This document shows, one piece after another, positions 26,755 through 36,058 of a stretch of 64,000 nucleotides of DNA (position 1 is the stretch's first letter; each line of letters starts with the position of its first letter). Source of the DNA: Bacteroidales bacterium (GTDB lineage: Bacteria > Bacteroidota > Bacteroidia > Bacteroidales > Muribaculaceae). The stretch spans positions 1 to 64,000 of the forward strand of contig CAJTFH010000002.1 of the NCBI GenBank assembly GCA_910575545.1. The letters are read 5' to 3'. A program made the position numbers and the translations under genes. Below the pieces are notes generated by a model that saw only the letters and a program-made list of their open reading frames with translations, searched no databases and was not told where the DNA came from.

Positions 26755-26762
26755 CCCCCCCC
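26755..26762. repeat. C8 homopolymer upstream of a TonB receptor promoter
   Basis: Eight consecutive C lie 17 bases upstream of the -33 box of the receptor promoter. Similar G8/G9 tracts occur at 32708 and 46996. Such tracts change length by slippage, and here a change would alter spacing to anything bound upstream. Confidence 0.7.
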
Positions 26763-26779
26763 ATCAACTAATAAATTAA

Positions 26780-26810
26780 TTTGTTTTTAAGGATTTATTT
26801 GATACCTTTG
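26780..26810 (+). promoter_or_regulatory. predicted promoter of the second TonB receptor
   Basis: TTTG (26780-26783), exactly 19 bases, TACCTTTG (26803-26810). This is an exact match to the Bacteroidota consensus. The ATG is 21 bases downstream. Confidence 0.75.
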
Positions 26811-26830
26811 CATGGTAAACCATCACAGTC

Positions 26831-29377
26831 ATGCAAACATCACACACCTTAAGCGTTCTGTTTTTCCAATCAGGTTCTTTAAAAATTATTTTTCAGAGAG
26901 CATCATTATTGTTGCTTGCCTTATTGTTTTCGACCACGGTTCAATTTGCCTCAGCTGCTGAAGCGGGGCGTTTCAAGGTTACAGGTGAAGTTGTCGATTC
27001 ACTTGGGGAGGCTGAAATCTATGCCACCGTAAGGGTATATGCCGAGGTGGATTCTGCAAAGGCGGTGTCGCTCGGCACGACCGATGACAAGGGTTATTTC
27101 AGTCAGGCATTGAAAGAGGCCGGGAAATACCGGCTTACGATTGCCTCTGTGGGAAAGGCTTTGATTGAACGGCGGTTTGAGCTTACTGCCAGACAGCCGG
27201 TTGCTAATCTCGGCCGGTTGGTGGCGCAGGATGCCTCTACTGAACTGAAAGAGGTAGAGGTGGTGGCGCAACGTCCGCTTGTTGTGCGCGAAATCGACCG
27301 CCTGGCCTATGATGTCAAAGCCGACCCCGAGTCGTCGACCTCCAATCTCAGGGAAATTCTCAGGAAGGTTCCTTTGGTGTCGGTCGACAATGAAGGGAAT
27401 ATACAGGTGAAAGGTTCTTCTGATTTCAAAATCTACCGCAACGGTCGTCCGAACAATTCATATACCAAGAATGCCAAGGATATTTTTGCGGCTATACCGG
27501 CATCTTCAATCAAGAAGGTGGAGGTAATCACAGACCCCGGTGCCCGCGAAGATGCCGAAGGGGTGGGTTGCATACTCAATATCGTTACCGACAGTGAGAC
27601 GGACATGAAGGGGATAACGGGGTCGGCCAATATGAATCTGAACAGTGTGTCATATGTTCCGCATTTGAATCTTTGGCTGACAGCCCAAATCAATAAAGTG
27701 ACGTTTGCAGTGTCTGGGGGAGGGGGCTATTATCCTAAAAGCAAGCAGGTCGAGGGGCGTAGTCATACTGTGACGGAGTTTTTCGAGGAGGACACCCGTC
27801 AGGAATATTCGTCGTATTACGCTTCTCCCAACGGCCAGGGATGGTTCGGCTTTGAAGGGAGCTGGGAACCTGACACTCTCAATCTTGTGACGGCTGAGTT
27901 TAACGGATGGAGATGGGGGCTTGTAAATCCGGAACAGAAGGATTTCATGCAGAGGTTCGACAAGGATGGCAATCTGACGATGCAATATGGCACGACCAAT
28001 GATGTGTCGTCGAACAATTACTTCGATTTCGACGGAGCAGTTAATTACCAGCGCTCAACCCGCCGTAAAGGGGAGGCAATAACCCTTAGTTACCGCATTT
28101 CCACATCAGACCAGCATGAGGAAGCGGATATTGATTACATTGATATGGTGAACTGCGATTTCGGCTACACGGGCAAGTATTACAATTCCAAGCTGCGCTA
28201 CCTGGAACAGACCGCACAGGCCGACTGGAGCCGCCCTTATGGCAAACACCATAAACTCGATATAGGGGCGAAGGCTGTGTTCCGCAACAACCATTCGGTG
28301 AGCGATTACCGGTATCCCGGCAACAGCCTGATGGATACCCACGACGATTTCACACACCAGACAACCATCAGCGCCGTTTATGCCGACTGGCGTGGCTCAT
28401 TCGGCAAATGGACTGTCAGGGCGGGGCTGCGATATGAATATTCCTATCTTAGCGCCAAATTCAAAAACGGGTCTGTAGGCCATGATGATTTCAACGTGAA
28501 CCTCAACGATTTTGCCCCGAATGCAGCCGTGGCGTGGAATATCAATGATGCCAACACGATAAAACTGAGCTATAACCGCAATATCCGCCGCCCCGGCATC
28601 AGTATGCTCGACCCCTCGAGGTCGATATCGCCTACGACCGAAAACTTCGGAAACCCCGACCTGGAGAGTGTGGCATATAATAACCTTAACCTAAACTACT
28701 CTCTGATTAAAAACAAGTTCAATCTCGATCTGAACCTGTCGGGAAGTGTTTCAAACAACAATTTCGGGCGTGTGCAATGGGTTGAAAACGGCAAAATATT
28801 CTCCACAACCCGCAATGTGTCTGAGTCGAGAAGCCTGGGGATGTCGTTTTATTTCCAATGGTCTATCGACAGCAAGACCCGCTGGATGATGAACACATAT
28901 CTGTCATATAACCATCTGAGCCAGCCGTCGCCAGTCAATGCTGACGGAACTACAACCACTGTGAAAATGGGACGATGGAATGTGAATCCGTGGACACGTT
29001 TCAGCCGCGACCTTCCCTGGAGACTTGAAGCGTCGGTGTCGGCATACTGGTGGTCGGGCGGTTTCAACGATGTGTATACCTACACCAAACCGACGGCACG
29101 CAACATCGGCTACAGCATAGGCCTAAGCCGCAAATTCCTCAAGGAAGACCGATTGGTGGTGCGTCTGGGGCTGAATAATATCTTCGGGCCTATGAATCTG
29201 CGCAGTGAATCTGTTACTGAGAACCCGGGCTACCGCACTTTGTCGGTCTCAACCTATGGCGGCCGTCAGAATGTGACCCTTTCGGTTAATTTCCGTTTCG
29301 GTTCGCTCAAGGCGCAGGTGAAGAAAACCGCAGCCTCAATCAACAATGATGATGTGGAATCAAACAAGAAATCATAA
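26831..29377 (+). CDS. TonB-dependent receptor-like outer-membrane barrel protein
   Basis: 848 residues: a long signal peptide (LLLALLFSTTVQFASAAE), a carboxypeptidase-regulatory-like beta sandwich (FKVTGEVVDSLGEAEIYATV ... YRLTIASVG), then a plug domain beginning LKEVEVVAQRPLVVREIDRLAYDV with GNIQVKGSSDFKIYRNG and VITDPGAREDAEGVG. The barrel ends VTLSVNFRFG followed by a short charged tail. The plug sequence is the type found in orphan Bacteroidota receptors without a SusD partner. The ligand is unknown. It is monocistronic, with a clean promoter upstream and a terminator at 29457-29501. Confidence 0.9.
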   Translation: MQTSHTLSVLFFQSGSLKIIFQRASLLLLALLFSTTVQFASAAEAGRFKVTGEVVDSLGEAEIYATVRVYAEVDSAKAVSLGTTDDKGYFSQALKEAGKYRLTIASVGKALIERRFELTARQPVANLGRLVAQDASTELKEVEVVAQRPLVVREIDRLAYDVKADPESSTSNLREILRKVPLVSVDNEGNIQVKGSSDFKIYRNGRPNNSYTKNAKDIFAAIPASSIKKVEVITDPGAREDAEGVGCILNIVTDSETDMKGITGSANMNLNSVSYVPHLNLWLTAQINKVTFAVSGGGGYYPKSKQVEGRSHTVTEFFEEDTRQEYSSYYASPNGQGWFGFEGSWEPDTLNLVTAEFNGWRWGLVNPEQKDFMQRFDKDGNLTMQYGTTNDVSSNNYFDFDGAVNYQRSTRRKGEAITLSYRISTSDQHEEADIDYIDMVNCDFGYTGKYYNSKLRYLEQTAQADWSRPYGKHHKLDIGAKAVFRNNHSVSDYRYPGNSLMDTHDDFTHQTTISAVYADWRGSFGKWTVRAGLRYEYSYLSAKFKNGSVGHDDFNVNLNDFAPNAAVAWNINDANTIKLSYNRNIRRPGISMLDPSRSISPTTENFGNPDLESVAYNNLNLNYSLIKNKFNLDLNLSGSVSNNNFGRVQWVENGKIFSTTRNVSESRSLGMSFYFQWSIDSKTRWMMNTYLSYNHLSQPSPVNADGTTTTVKMGRWNVNPWTRFSRDLPWRLEASVSAYWWSGGFNDVYTYTKPTARNIGYSIGLSRKFLKEDRLVVRLGLNNIFGPMNLRSESVTENPGYRTLSVSTYGGRQNVTLSVNFRFGSLKAQVKKTAASINNDDVESNKKS

Positions 29378-29456
29378 GCAGTTCGTCAAAATTCGCAGTT
29401 ATATCCGAATATCACCTTAATTCGCAAAGGGTTAAACATAGAGAGGTGATAGTTAG

Positions 29457-29501
29457 GGCGTCGTGGTCCACAGCTGACGTGCACTTCACGACGCCTTTTT
29501 T
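29457..29501 (+). terminator. terminator of the 26831 TonB receptor gene
   Basis: GGCGTCGTG (29457-29465) pairs perfectly with CACGACGCC (29487-29495), followed by six T. It also faces the convergent queA gene, whose stop is at 29529. Confidence 0.8.
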
Positions 29502-29528
29502 GTGGTTGGTTGGGAAAGCAATGAGAGG

Positions 29529-30743
29529 TCAGAGCAGCAGGCAGGCATCGCCGTAGGAGAGGAAGCGGAAGGAATTGGCAAGGGCATAGTCGTAGATGGG
29601 TCGCCAGTCGCCGCCGGTGAATGCCGACACCAACAGCAGCAGGGTGGAGCGTGGCTGGTGGAAGTTGGTAACCATCCCTTTCACTATGCGGTAGCGGTAG
29701 CCCGGGGCGATGATGATGCGTGTCGATGCTATGAAGGTGTCTTCTCCACGGTTGTCGAGGTAGGCGGATATGGCATTAAGGGCGTCACAGACGCTTATGT
29801 CGGCAGAGTATTCTTCAGTTGTGTCGGCATATGGAGCCCATTGCGGCACTTCTCCGTCCCAATTGCCGTTGGCAATGAGCTTACCGGCATGGTAGAGGCT
29901 TTCGAGGGTGCGCACGGAGGTTGTGCCAACGGCTATTACGCGGCGGTCGGTATCGGCGAGTTCCTTGATAAGGTTTTTAGGCACGGCGATGAATTCGCTG
30001 TGCATCTGATGGTCGCCTATTTCGTCGGATTTTACAGGCTGGAATGTGCCGGCACCCACATGGAGTGTCAGTTCGCGGCGCGGTATGCCCTTCCGGCTTA
30101 TCTCTTCAAGCACGCGGCCGGTGAAGTGCAACCCTGCGGTCGGGGCGGCCACGGAGCCGTCGATATGTGAGTAGACGGTTTGGTAGTCGGTTGAATCAGA
30201 GGCTTCCGTGTGGCGGTTGAGATAGGGTGGGATAGGGATTTCCCCCACTGCCGAGATGATTTCGGAAAAGGTCACTTCGGGATTATCCCATGAGAATGCC
30301 ACAACAGATGAGTTGCCATCTTTTGATAATCTTTCTGCGGTGAAGGTCAGTGTTTTTGTCCCGGTCATAAGTTGCATTGAGAGTTTCCCCTCTTTCCAGC
30401 GTTTTGAGTTTCCCACGAAGCATGTCCATGAGCATGAGGATGTTTGGGCAAAGCTGACGGCATAATCGCGTGGTTCTGCAGGTTCGAGGCAGAACACTTC
30501 GATTATCGCGCCTGAGGCTTTGCGGAAGCGCAGACGCGCGTTGATGACGCGCGTGTTGTTATAGACAAGAATGCTGTCGGAGGAGAGCAGCGAAGGGAGT
30601 TCGGTGAAAACGTGCTGCGAAAGGGTGCCGTCGGCTTGCCTCACAAGGAGTTTGCAGTTGTCGCGGTCGGCCAGCGGATAGCGGGCTATGCGCTCTTCAG
30701 GGAGCTCGTAGTCGAAATCGTCGATGCGTAAATCTTTAACCAT
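29529..30743 (-). CDS. queA: S-adenosylmethionine:tRNA ribosyltransferase-isomerase
   Basis: QueA transfers and isomerises the ribose of SAM onto preQ1-modified tRNA to give epoxyqueuosine at the wobble position. 404 residues. The N-terminus DFDYELPEERIARYPLADRD, SILVYNNTRVINARLRF, SVAAPTAGLHFT, LHVGAGTFQPVKSDEI with HQMHSE, VGTTSVRTLESL and TNFHQPRSTLLLLVSAF are all family hallmarks. Cytoplasmic. A TAATTTTG -7 box ends four bases before the ATG, so the transcript is probably leaderless. It is divergent from the Smr-domain gene. Confidence 0.97.
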   Translation of the reverse strand: MVKDLRIDDFDYELPEERIARYPLADRDNCKLLVRQADGTLSQHVFTELPSLLSSDSILVYNNTRVINARLRFRKASGAIIEVFCLEPAEPRDYAVSFAQTSSCSWTCFVGNSKRWKEGKLSMQLMTGTKTLTFTAERLSKDGNSSVVAFSWDNPEVTFSEIISAVGEIPIPPYLNRHTEASDSTDYQTVYSHIDGSVAAPTAGLHFTGRVLEEISRKGIPRRELTLHVGAGTFQPVKSDEIGDHQMHSEFIAVPKNLIKELADTDRRVIAVGTTSVRTLESLYHAGKLIANGNWDGEVPQWAPYADTTEEYSADISVCDALNAISAYLDNRGEDTFIASTRIIIAPGYRYRIVKGMVTNFHQPRSTLLLLVSAFTGGDWRPIYDYALANSFRFLSYGDACLLL

Positions 30744-30747
30744 GGTG

Positions 30748-30795
30748 CAAAATTACGAATATGTCGGCATATGTCGGCGGAAATCGCTATTTTTG
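30748..30795. promoter_or_regulatory. back-to-back -7 elements of queA and the Smr-domain gene
   Basis: TAATTTTG on the minus strand (30755-30748) serves queA. TATTTTTG on the plus strand (30788-30795) serves the gene at 30818. Neither has a convincing TTTG box at the right distance, and the two would share about 32 bases of DNA between them. Confidence 0.5.
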
Positions 30796-30817
30796 TAAAT
30801 CAAAAACGATTGGAAAT

Positions 30818-31915
30818 ATGGCAAAAATAGGAGATACAGTAAGGTTTCTGAGTTCCACCGGAGGTGGCCGGATTGTGAAAATAGATGGTAATATCGCTCA
30901 TGTCGAAGATGAAGACGGGTTTTCGGTGCCGGTGCTTCTCAAGGAGCTCGTGGTGGTAAGCGCCGCCGGCGACGAAGGGGTGCGCCGCGACATTTTCGGC
31001 GGCACAGGTCAGCCGCGCCAGCAACAGGAGAAGGAGCGGCAGAGCAAGTTCGTGCCGACCGTAGTGCCCGAAGCCCCGAAGCCCGAACCGGTTATTGAGA
31101 CTCCAACGGGTGAGAAACTTAATGTTGTGCTGGCCTATGCGGCTATGGAGATAAAGCATCTGACTACAACCGCATTTGAGGCGTATCTGGTTAATGACTC
31201 AAATTATTTCCTTTATGTGACCTACCTGTCGCGCACCGATGATGCCGAGGGGTGGACTACACGTTATGCCGGGTTGGTTGAGCCTAATATGCAGGTGTTT
31301 CTTGAAGAGTTGTCGCGCGAGCAGGTGGGGCAGCTCGATCGTGTGGCCGTGCAGTATGTAGCTTTCAAGCGCGACAAGATGTTTGCCCTTAAAGCGCCTG
31401 TGGCCATAGAGGCGCGGTTGGATACCACCAAGTTTTTCAAACTGCATTGTTTCCGCGACAACCCATATTTCGATGAACCGGTTATTGCGGTTGATATAGT
31501 GAAGAACGATGTGCCGCAGCGGGCCATGTCGTTTGACAGCAGCTCTTTGGAGGATGCCATGAGGCAGAAACGCGCCGCCGACAACCGCCGGACGCAGCGT
31601 CCCGTCAAGAAGCATCCGGCAAAAGATGCCGACGGCCCGTTGGTTGTCGACCTCCACATCAACGAACTGCTCGACAACACCAACGGCATGTCGAATGCCG
31701 ACATAATCAACTATCAGGTTGACGCTTTCCGCCGGGTCATGGATGAGAATCTGCGCCGCAAAGGGCAGAAGATTGTCTTTATCCATGGAAAAGGGGAGGG
31801 TATACTCCGGCAGGCGCTTATGAAGGAGCTGAACTACCGCTACAAAGGCCATGATGTGCAGGATGCATCGTTTCGTGAATATGGCTATGGCGCAACTCAG
31901 GTGACAATCAGATGA
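30818..31915 (+). CDS. DUF2027/Smr-domain protein
   Basis: 365 residues from MAKIGDTVRFLSSTGGGRIV. The N-terminus is a small beta barrel found in Bacteroidota DUF2027 proteins. The middle domain contains EIKHLTTTAFEAYLVNDSNYFLYVTYLS. The C-terminus is an Smr domain: VVDLHINELLD, then QKIVFIHGKGEGILRQALMKEL, with the conserved DLH and HGKGEG motifs. Smr domains of MutS2-type proteins nick DNA or RNA. The MutS ATPase part is absent here. An upstream start at 30761 lies within the promoter and is rejected. The next gene starts seven bases after the stop. Confidence 0.9.
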   Translation: MAKIGDTVRFLSSTGGGRIVKIDGNIAHVEDEDGFSVPVLLKELVVVSAAGDEGVRRDIFGGTGQPRQQQEKERQSKFVPTVVPEAPKPEPVIETPTGEKLNVVLAYAAMEIKHLTTTAFEAYLVNDSNYFLYVTYLSRTDDAEGWTTRYAGLVEPNMQVFLEELSREQVGQLDRVAVQYVAFKRDKMFALKAPVAIEARLDTTKFFKLHCFRDNPYFDEPVIAVDIVKNDVPQRAMSFDSSSLEDAMRQKRAADNRRTQRPVKKHPAKDADGPLVVDLHINELLDNTNGMSNADIINYQVDAFRRVMDENLRRKGQKIVFIHGKGEGILRQALMKELNYRYKGHDVQDASFREYGYGATQVTIR

Positions 31916-31922
31916 TGACGCT

Positions 31923-32693
31923 ATGATAATCTGCTTTTCAGGTACCGGAAACTCACGGGCGGTTGCCCGTGAGCTGTCGAGATATATCACCGGAGAAACC
32001 GTTGAGGTTGAGAAGGGGTTGCTTCTTGATCCGGCTTCGTGTGTTATAGAAGTGCCGGAAAATGAGGCAGTGGTGTGGGTTATGCCTGTCTATTCGTGGG
32101 GGATCCCTCCTGTAATGGAACGGTTTATAATGAAAATGAAGATGAAATGCGCGCCGACAACAGATCATTTTTTGGTGCTGACGTGTGGCGATGACACAGG
32201 CTATGCCGACAACCAGTGGCGGCGCCTTGTGGGTCGCCGGGGATGGAATCCACGCGGCAGTTTTTCGGTGCAGATGCCCAATACTTATGTGCTGATGAAG
32301 GGGTTCGATGTTGATTCTCCTGAGGTGGTTGCTGCAAAAATGGGGGCAATGCCCGCAAGGGTCGAAGCCGTGGCGTCAGCCATAAAACGGGGTTTTGCTG
32401 ACAGTGATGTTGTGCGCGGTTCATGGGCATGGGTGAAAACCGCCATTGTCTATCCCTATTTCCGCCGGTTCTGCATGTCGCCTCGCCCGTTTCATGCAAC
32501 CGACGCCTGTATCACATGCGGCCTGTGTGCCCGCAGTTGCCCGATGGAAAACATCGGGATGGCCGACGGCCGTCCCCGCTGGGGCAACCGTTGCGCCCTC
32601 TGCCTCCGCTGCTACCACACCTGCCCCACCCACGCCGTAGCCTACGGCTCCGCCACCGCTGCCAAAGGCCAAAAAACAGATACACAAAGTTAA
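31923..32693 (+). CDS. EFR1-type flavodoxin/ferredoxin fusion protein
   Basis: 256 residues. The N-terminal flavodoxin-like fold starts IICFSGTGNSRAVARELS, with an FMN-phosphate loop SGTGNS, and continues WVMPVYSWGIPPVM and LTCGDDTGYADNQW. The C-terminus has two [4Fe-4S] motifs, CITCGLCARSCP and CALCLRCYHTCP. This fusion (EFR1 family) is thought to shuttle electrons between redox enzymes. Its electron donors and acceptors are unknown. It probably forms an operon with the Smr-domain gene. Confidence 0.92.
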   Translation: MIICFSGTGNSRAVARELSRYITGETVEVEKGLLLDPASCVIEVPENEAVVWVMPVYSWGIPPVMERFIMKMKMKCAPTTDHFLVLTCGDDTGYADNQWRRLVGRRGWNPRGSFSVQMPNTYVLMKGFDVDSPEVVAAKMGAMPARVEAVASAIKRGFADSDVVRGSWAWVKTAIVYPYFRRFCMSPRPFHATDACITCGLCARSCPMENIGMADGRPRWGNRCALCLRCYHTCPTHAVAYGSATAAKGQKTDTQS

Positions 32694-32707
32694 CTGATGT
32701 TAAAACA

Positions 32708-32742
32708 GGGGGGGGGTAATAATTAAATTGGTGTTAATTTTG
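32708..32742 (+). promoter_or_regulatory. promoter-like region with a G9 tract at the -33 position
   Basis: Nine G (32708-32716) are followed 18 bases later by TAATTTTG (32735-32742). The normal TTTG box would fall at 32712-32715, within the tract. The same arrangement, with ACAGGGGGGGGTA and TAATTTTG, precedes the caspase operon at 46996-47025. Confidence 0.5.
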
Positions 32743-32781
32743 TAGTGGTAGAAATCGGAAATCCCGTCATCCGGTTTGTTT

Positions 32782-33177
32782 ATGCTATCGGGCAGCAATG
32801 CTCATTTCACTGCGGTTAACGCAGGTAGTGGCAAATTCGATTATTGGGAAATCAACGGGGAGCGGTTTGATGATGCGGTGGTTGATTATAAAGTTAATGG
32901 AAAAACAACGGCGGTGGCTTATTTCGTTGACGGTGGACATTCAAACGCAAACCCAGTGCGACCTGATCGTGAGATTGATGTAAGGGTTGACGGCGACCGC
33001 CTTCTTCTTCCGGAGGAACTGCGCGGAAAGGTAGAGATTTATAATCCGCAAGGCATGATGGTGAAAACGCAAAGTGTGGCATCAGATATAATAGATATAT
33101 CATCGCTGCCCGCAGGTGTTTTCTTGCTGACTATCGACACCTCCAACGAACTTCTTACGTCGAAGTTTACCCGTTGA
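32782..33177 (+). pseudogene. C-terminal fragment of a secreted protein with sorting-type tail
   Basis: 131 residues from MLSGSNAHFTAVNAGSG. The first part (GKFDYWEINGERFDD ... NGKTTAVAYFVDGG) resembles an InlB/Flg_new-type small beta module. The end (EIYNPQGMMVK ... LPAGVFLLTID ... KFTR) is a C-terminal sorting-type tail. There is no signal peptide, so as it stands it could not be exported. I read it as the surviving end of a longer surface protein. It retains a promoter-like region with a G9 tract. Less likely, it is a complete small gene with unknown role. Confidence 0.55.
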
Positions 33178-33505
33178 TAACTGCATGAAATGCAATAATA
33201 GAACAGTGCCGCATCAGAATTTCGCTTTTTGATGTGGCATCGTTTTTGGTAAAGTTTATGGGTGATGGGGAAATCGACTGTTGCAATCACTAAACTGGCC
33301 TGTTAATCCGTTTTGGAGGATTATGTTGGGGTTAGGATGATGCGAACTCGCGTTGCAGCCAGACTCGCATGTTTGGGTCGGGGATTGTTATGCGGTTCTG
33401 TTCTATTCAGTCGGAAGTGGGGATTTTTGACAAGTAGATTGCATCTCCGAATTTATAGAACGGGAGGCTTTTTTCTCAAAAAGCTCGTTCATAAAATGTT
33501 TTTTA

Positions 33506-33877
33506 CTACCGAAAAGGCAGTATGACACCGGCTGCTGCAATTGCCATATCGAGCGCTATTGAAAAACCGGTCATAGGATTGGTGCCAAATGAAATTTTCG
33601 GACTTATGCGGGAGAGGAACAGTTTGGTGTGTTCAATCCATTCGTCCATTTTTGATGAGGTTTGTTTAAGAACCGCAGATGCAAATGCATTGTAGGAATC
33701 CCTTTCGCTGCGGCATGAAAATATGTAGGGATAAACGGTTTTTAGTTTGTCAGATTGCGCCAAATCACATACTTTCCTGATCAAAGAGGTCTTTCCCCAG
33801 CGGCGTGGTGAAATCAAAACAGTGTTAACCCCATGTCGGAAGTTCAGCAGCAGTCGCTCGGTCTCGAAATAAGATTG
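33506..33877 (-). pseudogene. truncated AAA-type ATPase
   Basis: The open frame reads YFETERLLLNFRHGVNTVLI then SPRRWGKTSLIRKV (Walker A form R-R-W-G-K-T-S). It continues YIFSCRSERDSYNAFASAVLK, KISFGTNPMTGFSIALD and then diverges and stops. Proteins of this ATPase family usually start about 25 residues earlier with a P-x-x-x-Y-F-x-D-R-E segment and continue for 250 or more residues with Walker B. Both are missing. The upstream end stops exactly where a palindrome (33878-33899) begins. About 330 bases to the other side (33178-33505) contain no convincing gene. Confidence 0.7.
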
Positions 33878-33942
33878 TTAGTAACAATGTTGTTACTAAT
33901 AAATTATAAATAATGCTATTAGTAATATGGTAATTACTAATG
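33878..33942. repeat. two adjacent AT-rich palindromes
   Basis: TTAGTAACA (33878-33886) pairs perfectly with TGTTACTAA (33891-33899). A related palindrome, ATTAGTAAT/ATTACTAAT, spans 33919-33942. A tandem TCTCATATTG repeat follows at about 33951-33970. The two palindromes share the core TTAGTAA, as expected for paired operator sites. They abut the broken end of the ATPase gene. Confidence 0.6.
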
Positions 33943-34063
33943 ATGCTTGGTCTCATATTGTCTCATATTGTTGATGAATGAGTCTGATTAATTTATGGGG
34001 CTGATTGAAAGGTATAGAGCATATAGGAGTTTTTGAGAGGGAATTGGATTTTTTGGTGGCGGG

Positions 34064-35776
34064 TCAGGTGTCGATGGACTGGAGGAATTCGGTGAGGTCG
34101 GTGGTGAGGTCGAGGTTTAGTTTTTTGCGGAGGCGGTTGCGGGCAGACTCTACGCTCCGAAGCTCGCGATAGGTGATGGAGGCTATTTCCCGGGAGCTTA
34201 GTCCGAGATAGAGCAAGCCGCAGAGGCGTTTGTCGCGGGCGGTAAGGTCGGGATACTGCTGCTCGAGAGAGCGGTAGAAATTGGGGTGCACTTCGCCGAA
34301 GGTGCGTTTGAATTCATCTGTGGAATTATCGGCGATGCCGGTTAGCTTGGCCAGTAATTCGCGTACCCGCGAGGTCTGCTGTGCTGTTTTGAATGTGGAT
34401 TCGCGCAGTAATGTGCGGAGGTCTTCGCAGATGCTTTCCATCCCCTCGCGTGTCTTTATTTTGTCGATTGACTCGGCGATCAGCTCGCGGTTGAGCCGCT
34501 CTAAATCAGAGACAAGCTCCGACTTCTGAGAACGCCAATCAGCCCTGCGGCGCAAAAATATCACGGCTAATAATGCGGTGCAGAGTAAAGCGGCTATAGC
34601 GATGATAATGGCAAAGAATATCGACGTCCTGCTGTAGGCAGGTTCCGGCGATAGAGTCTCGATGCCGCTGCGGTTTTCCCATTCGGTGAGCCTTATCCTG
34701 TTTTCCTGATTGCGCACTGAGTCTTTGATGTTGTCGGAATCAATCAGGCATCGCACGGCTGCGGCATTGTTTCCGGCAGCTGCGTATGATTCGGCGAGCA
34801 CTTCAAGTGAGGATTCTTCAAGAGGATAAAGAGCCGATTCGCGTGATAGCTCGAGGGCTTTGCGTGCATATACTTCAGCTGAATCAGACTTTCCTCTAAC
34901 CATGAAATACCGGCTGTAGGCCTGATATGCATCAACCAATCCGGGTACGAAATTGATGTCTTTAAGTTTCGACGTGCCGTTGCTGATATAGCTTGCCGCC
35001 ATATCAAGGTCGCCTGTGCGGGTGTAAAGGGTGCCCAGGAAGATGTGGGTGCCGTAGAAATATTCGGGTTGTTTGTTAGCGTCGACATATTGCAGTCCAC
35101 GCAGAGATGCGTCTAAGGCATCGGGTATGCGTCCCAATTTGTCGTATAGCTCCGCTAAATTGTTGTAGTTCAGGAATATTTCGGTGCGTATGTCGCGCCG
35201 CAAATTTATGTCGAGAGCTTTGAGATAGTAATGTTCGGCTTTGTCGAGATGGCTGCTGAGATGATATAGGACGGCAATGTTGTTATATAGTTGCGCGCGT
35301 TTTATGTCGTATATAGAATCGGAAGCGATGCCTAATCCCTTGGTGTAACAGTCGAGCCCTATTCCAGGCATCCCGGTTTCGGAATAGGCGGCACCAAGGC
35401 ATATGTAGGTGGTCAGCAGCATATTAGTGCGTAGTTTGTTGCCTTCATAAGAGCTGCCGAGAGCATTTTTCACATTACTCAGGAAATCGATAGCCTTGAG
35501 ATGGTCGCCAGACGAAAGCATATGTCTCGCCATGGAGTGGACGGTCTTATAAAGGTTTTCGAAGTCTTCATCATTGCGCAGCTGCAAACTGTCTAAAACA
35601 GGCATGTAATTGATTTTTAGCGCGCCGGAATCGGCACGCGCCACTTCAGCCGCGAAGTTATAAACTTCGTGCTCAACAGCGTCATCGTCCCTATAGTTGC
35701 ATGATGAGGAAAGTCCAATGGCGATGCCCGTTAAAATGAGGAAAAGGTGGCGGAGGATAACCAGTTTCTTATTCAT
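34064..35776 (-). CDS. TPR-containing membrane regulator with C-terminal HTH
   Basis: 570 residues. The N-terminal export signal (VILRHLFLILTGIAIGLSSSC) has a lipobox-like end. Several tetratricopeptide repeats follow over about residues 75-350 (for example TYICLGAAYSETGMPGIGLDCY and YYLKALDINLR). A transmembrane segment lies at about 385-408 (SIFFAIIIAIAALLCTALLAVIF). A short coiled-coil region and a LuxR-type helix-turn-helix (LTARDKRLCGLLYLGLSSREIASI ... SVESARNRLRKKL) complete it. This layout suggests a one-component regulator that senses outside and acts on DNA inside. A promoter lies 20 bases upstream. It is divergent from three large secreted-protein genes, which could be its targets (inference). 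Confidence 0.85.
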   Translation of the reverse strand: MNKKLVILRHLFLILTGIAIGLSSSCNYRDDDAVEHEVYNFAAEVARADSGALKINYMPVLDSLQLRNDEDFENLYKTVHSMARHMLSSGDHLKAIDFLSNVKNALGSSYEGNKLRTNMLLTTYICLGAAYSETGMPGIGLDCYTKGLGIASDSIYDIKRAQLYNNIAVLYHLSSHLDKAEHYYLKALDINLRRDIRTEIFLNYNNLAELYDKLGRIPDALDASLRGLQYVDANKQPEYFYGTHIFLGTLYTRTGDLDMAASYISNGTSKLKDINFVPGLVDAYQAYSRYFMVRGKSDSAEVYARKALELSRESALYPLEESSLEVLAESYAAAGNNAAAVRCLIDSDNIKDSVRNQENRIRLTEWENRSGIETLSPEPAYSRTSIFFAIIIAIAALLCTALLAVIFLRRRADWRSQKSELVSDLERLNRELIAESIDKIKTREGMESICEDLRTLLRESTFKTAQQTSRVRELLAKLTGIADNSTDEFKRTFGEVHPNFYRSLEQQYPDLTARDKRLCGLLYLGLSSREIASITYRELRSVESARNRLRKKLNLDLTTDLTEFLQSIDT

Positions 35777-35797
35777 ACGGTTGGTTCTCTATCTACA

Positions 35798-35828
35798 CAA
35801 AGGTAAGATATAAATTCTAAAGTCGCAA
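35798..35828 (-). promoter_or_regulatory. predicted promoter of the TPR/HTH regulator
   Basis: On the minus strand TTG (35828-35826), 20 bases, TACCTTTG (35805-35798). Predicted leader about 17-20 bases. Confidence 0.6.
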
Positions 35829-35963
35829 TTTTTGAGCGGAGCAGTTGTTTTATGCAACCGAATATTTGTAGTATATCATGCAGATATAAAGCAATTTAAT
35901 TAAAAATGCCGTAGCGATTTGCAGCCTGTTCCCAATATGAAGTGGTAATTTGGAGCATGGATA

Positions 35964-35995
35964 TTTGGTGGTTATAATGTCAAAATCTATTTTTG
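35964..35995 (+). promoter_or_regulatory. predicted promoter of the secreted-protein cluster
   Basis: TTTG (35964-35967), 20 bases, TATTTTTG (35988-35995), a full consensus match. It is divergent from the regulator promoter with about 135 bases between them. Predicted leader about 60 bases. Confidence 0.65.
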
Positions 35996-36058
35996 TTGCA
36001 GGTTTCGTTGCAGATTGCTATTTAAATTTAAAAATATCGAACCTTAATGATGTATTTT

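Noticed and set aside
33313-33525. 70-codon plus-strand frame
   Set aside because: No homology cue, no promoter and no start context; it overlaps low-complexity sequence next to the broken ATPase.
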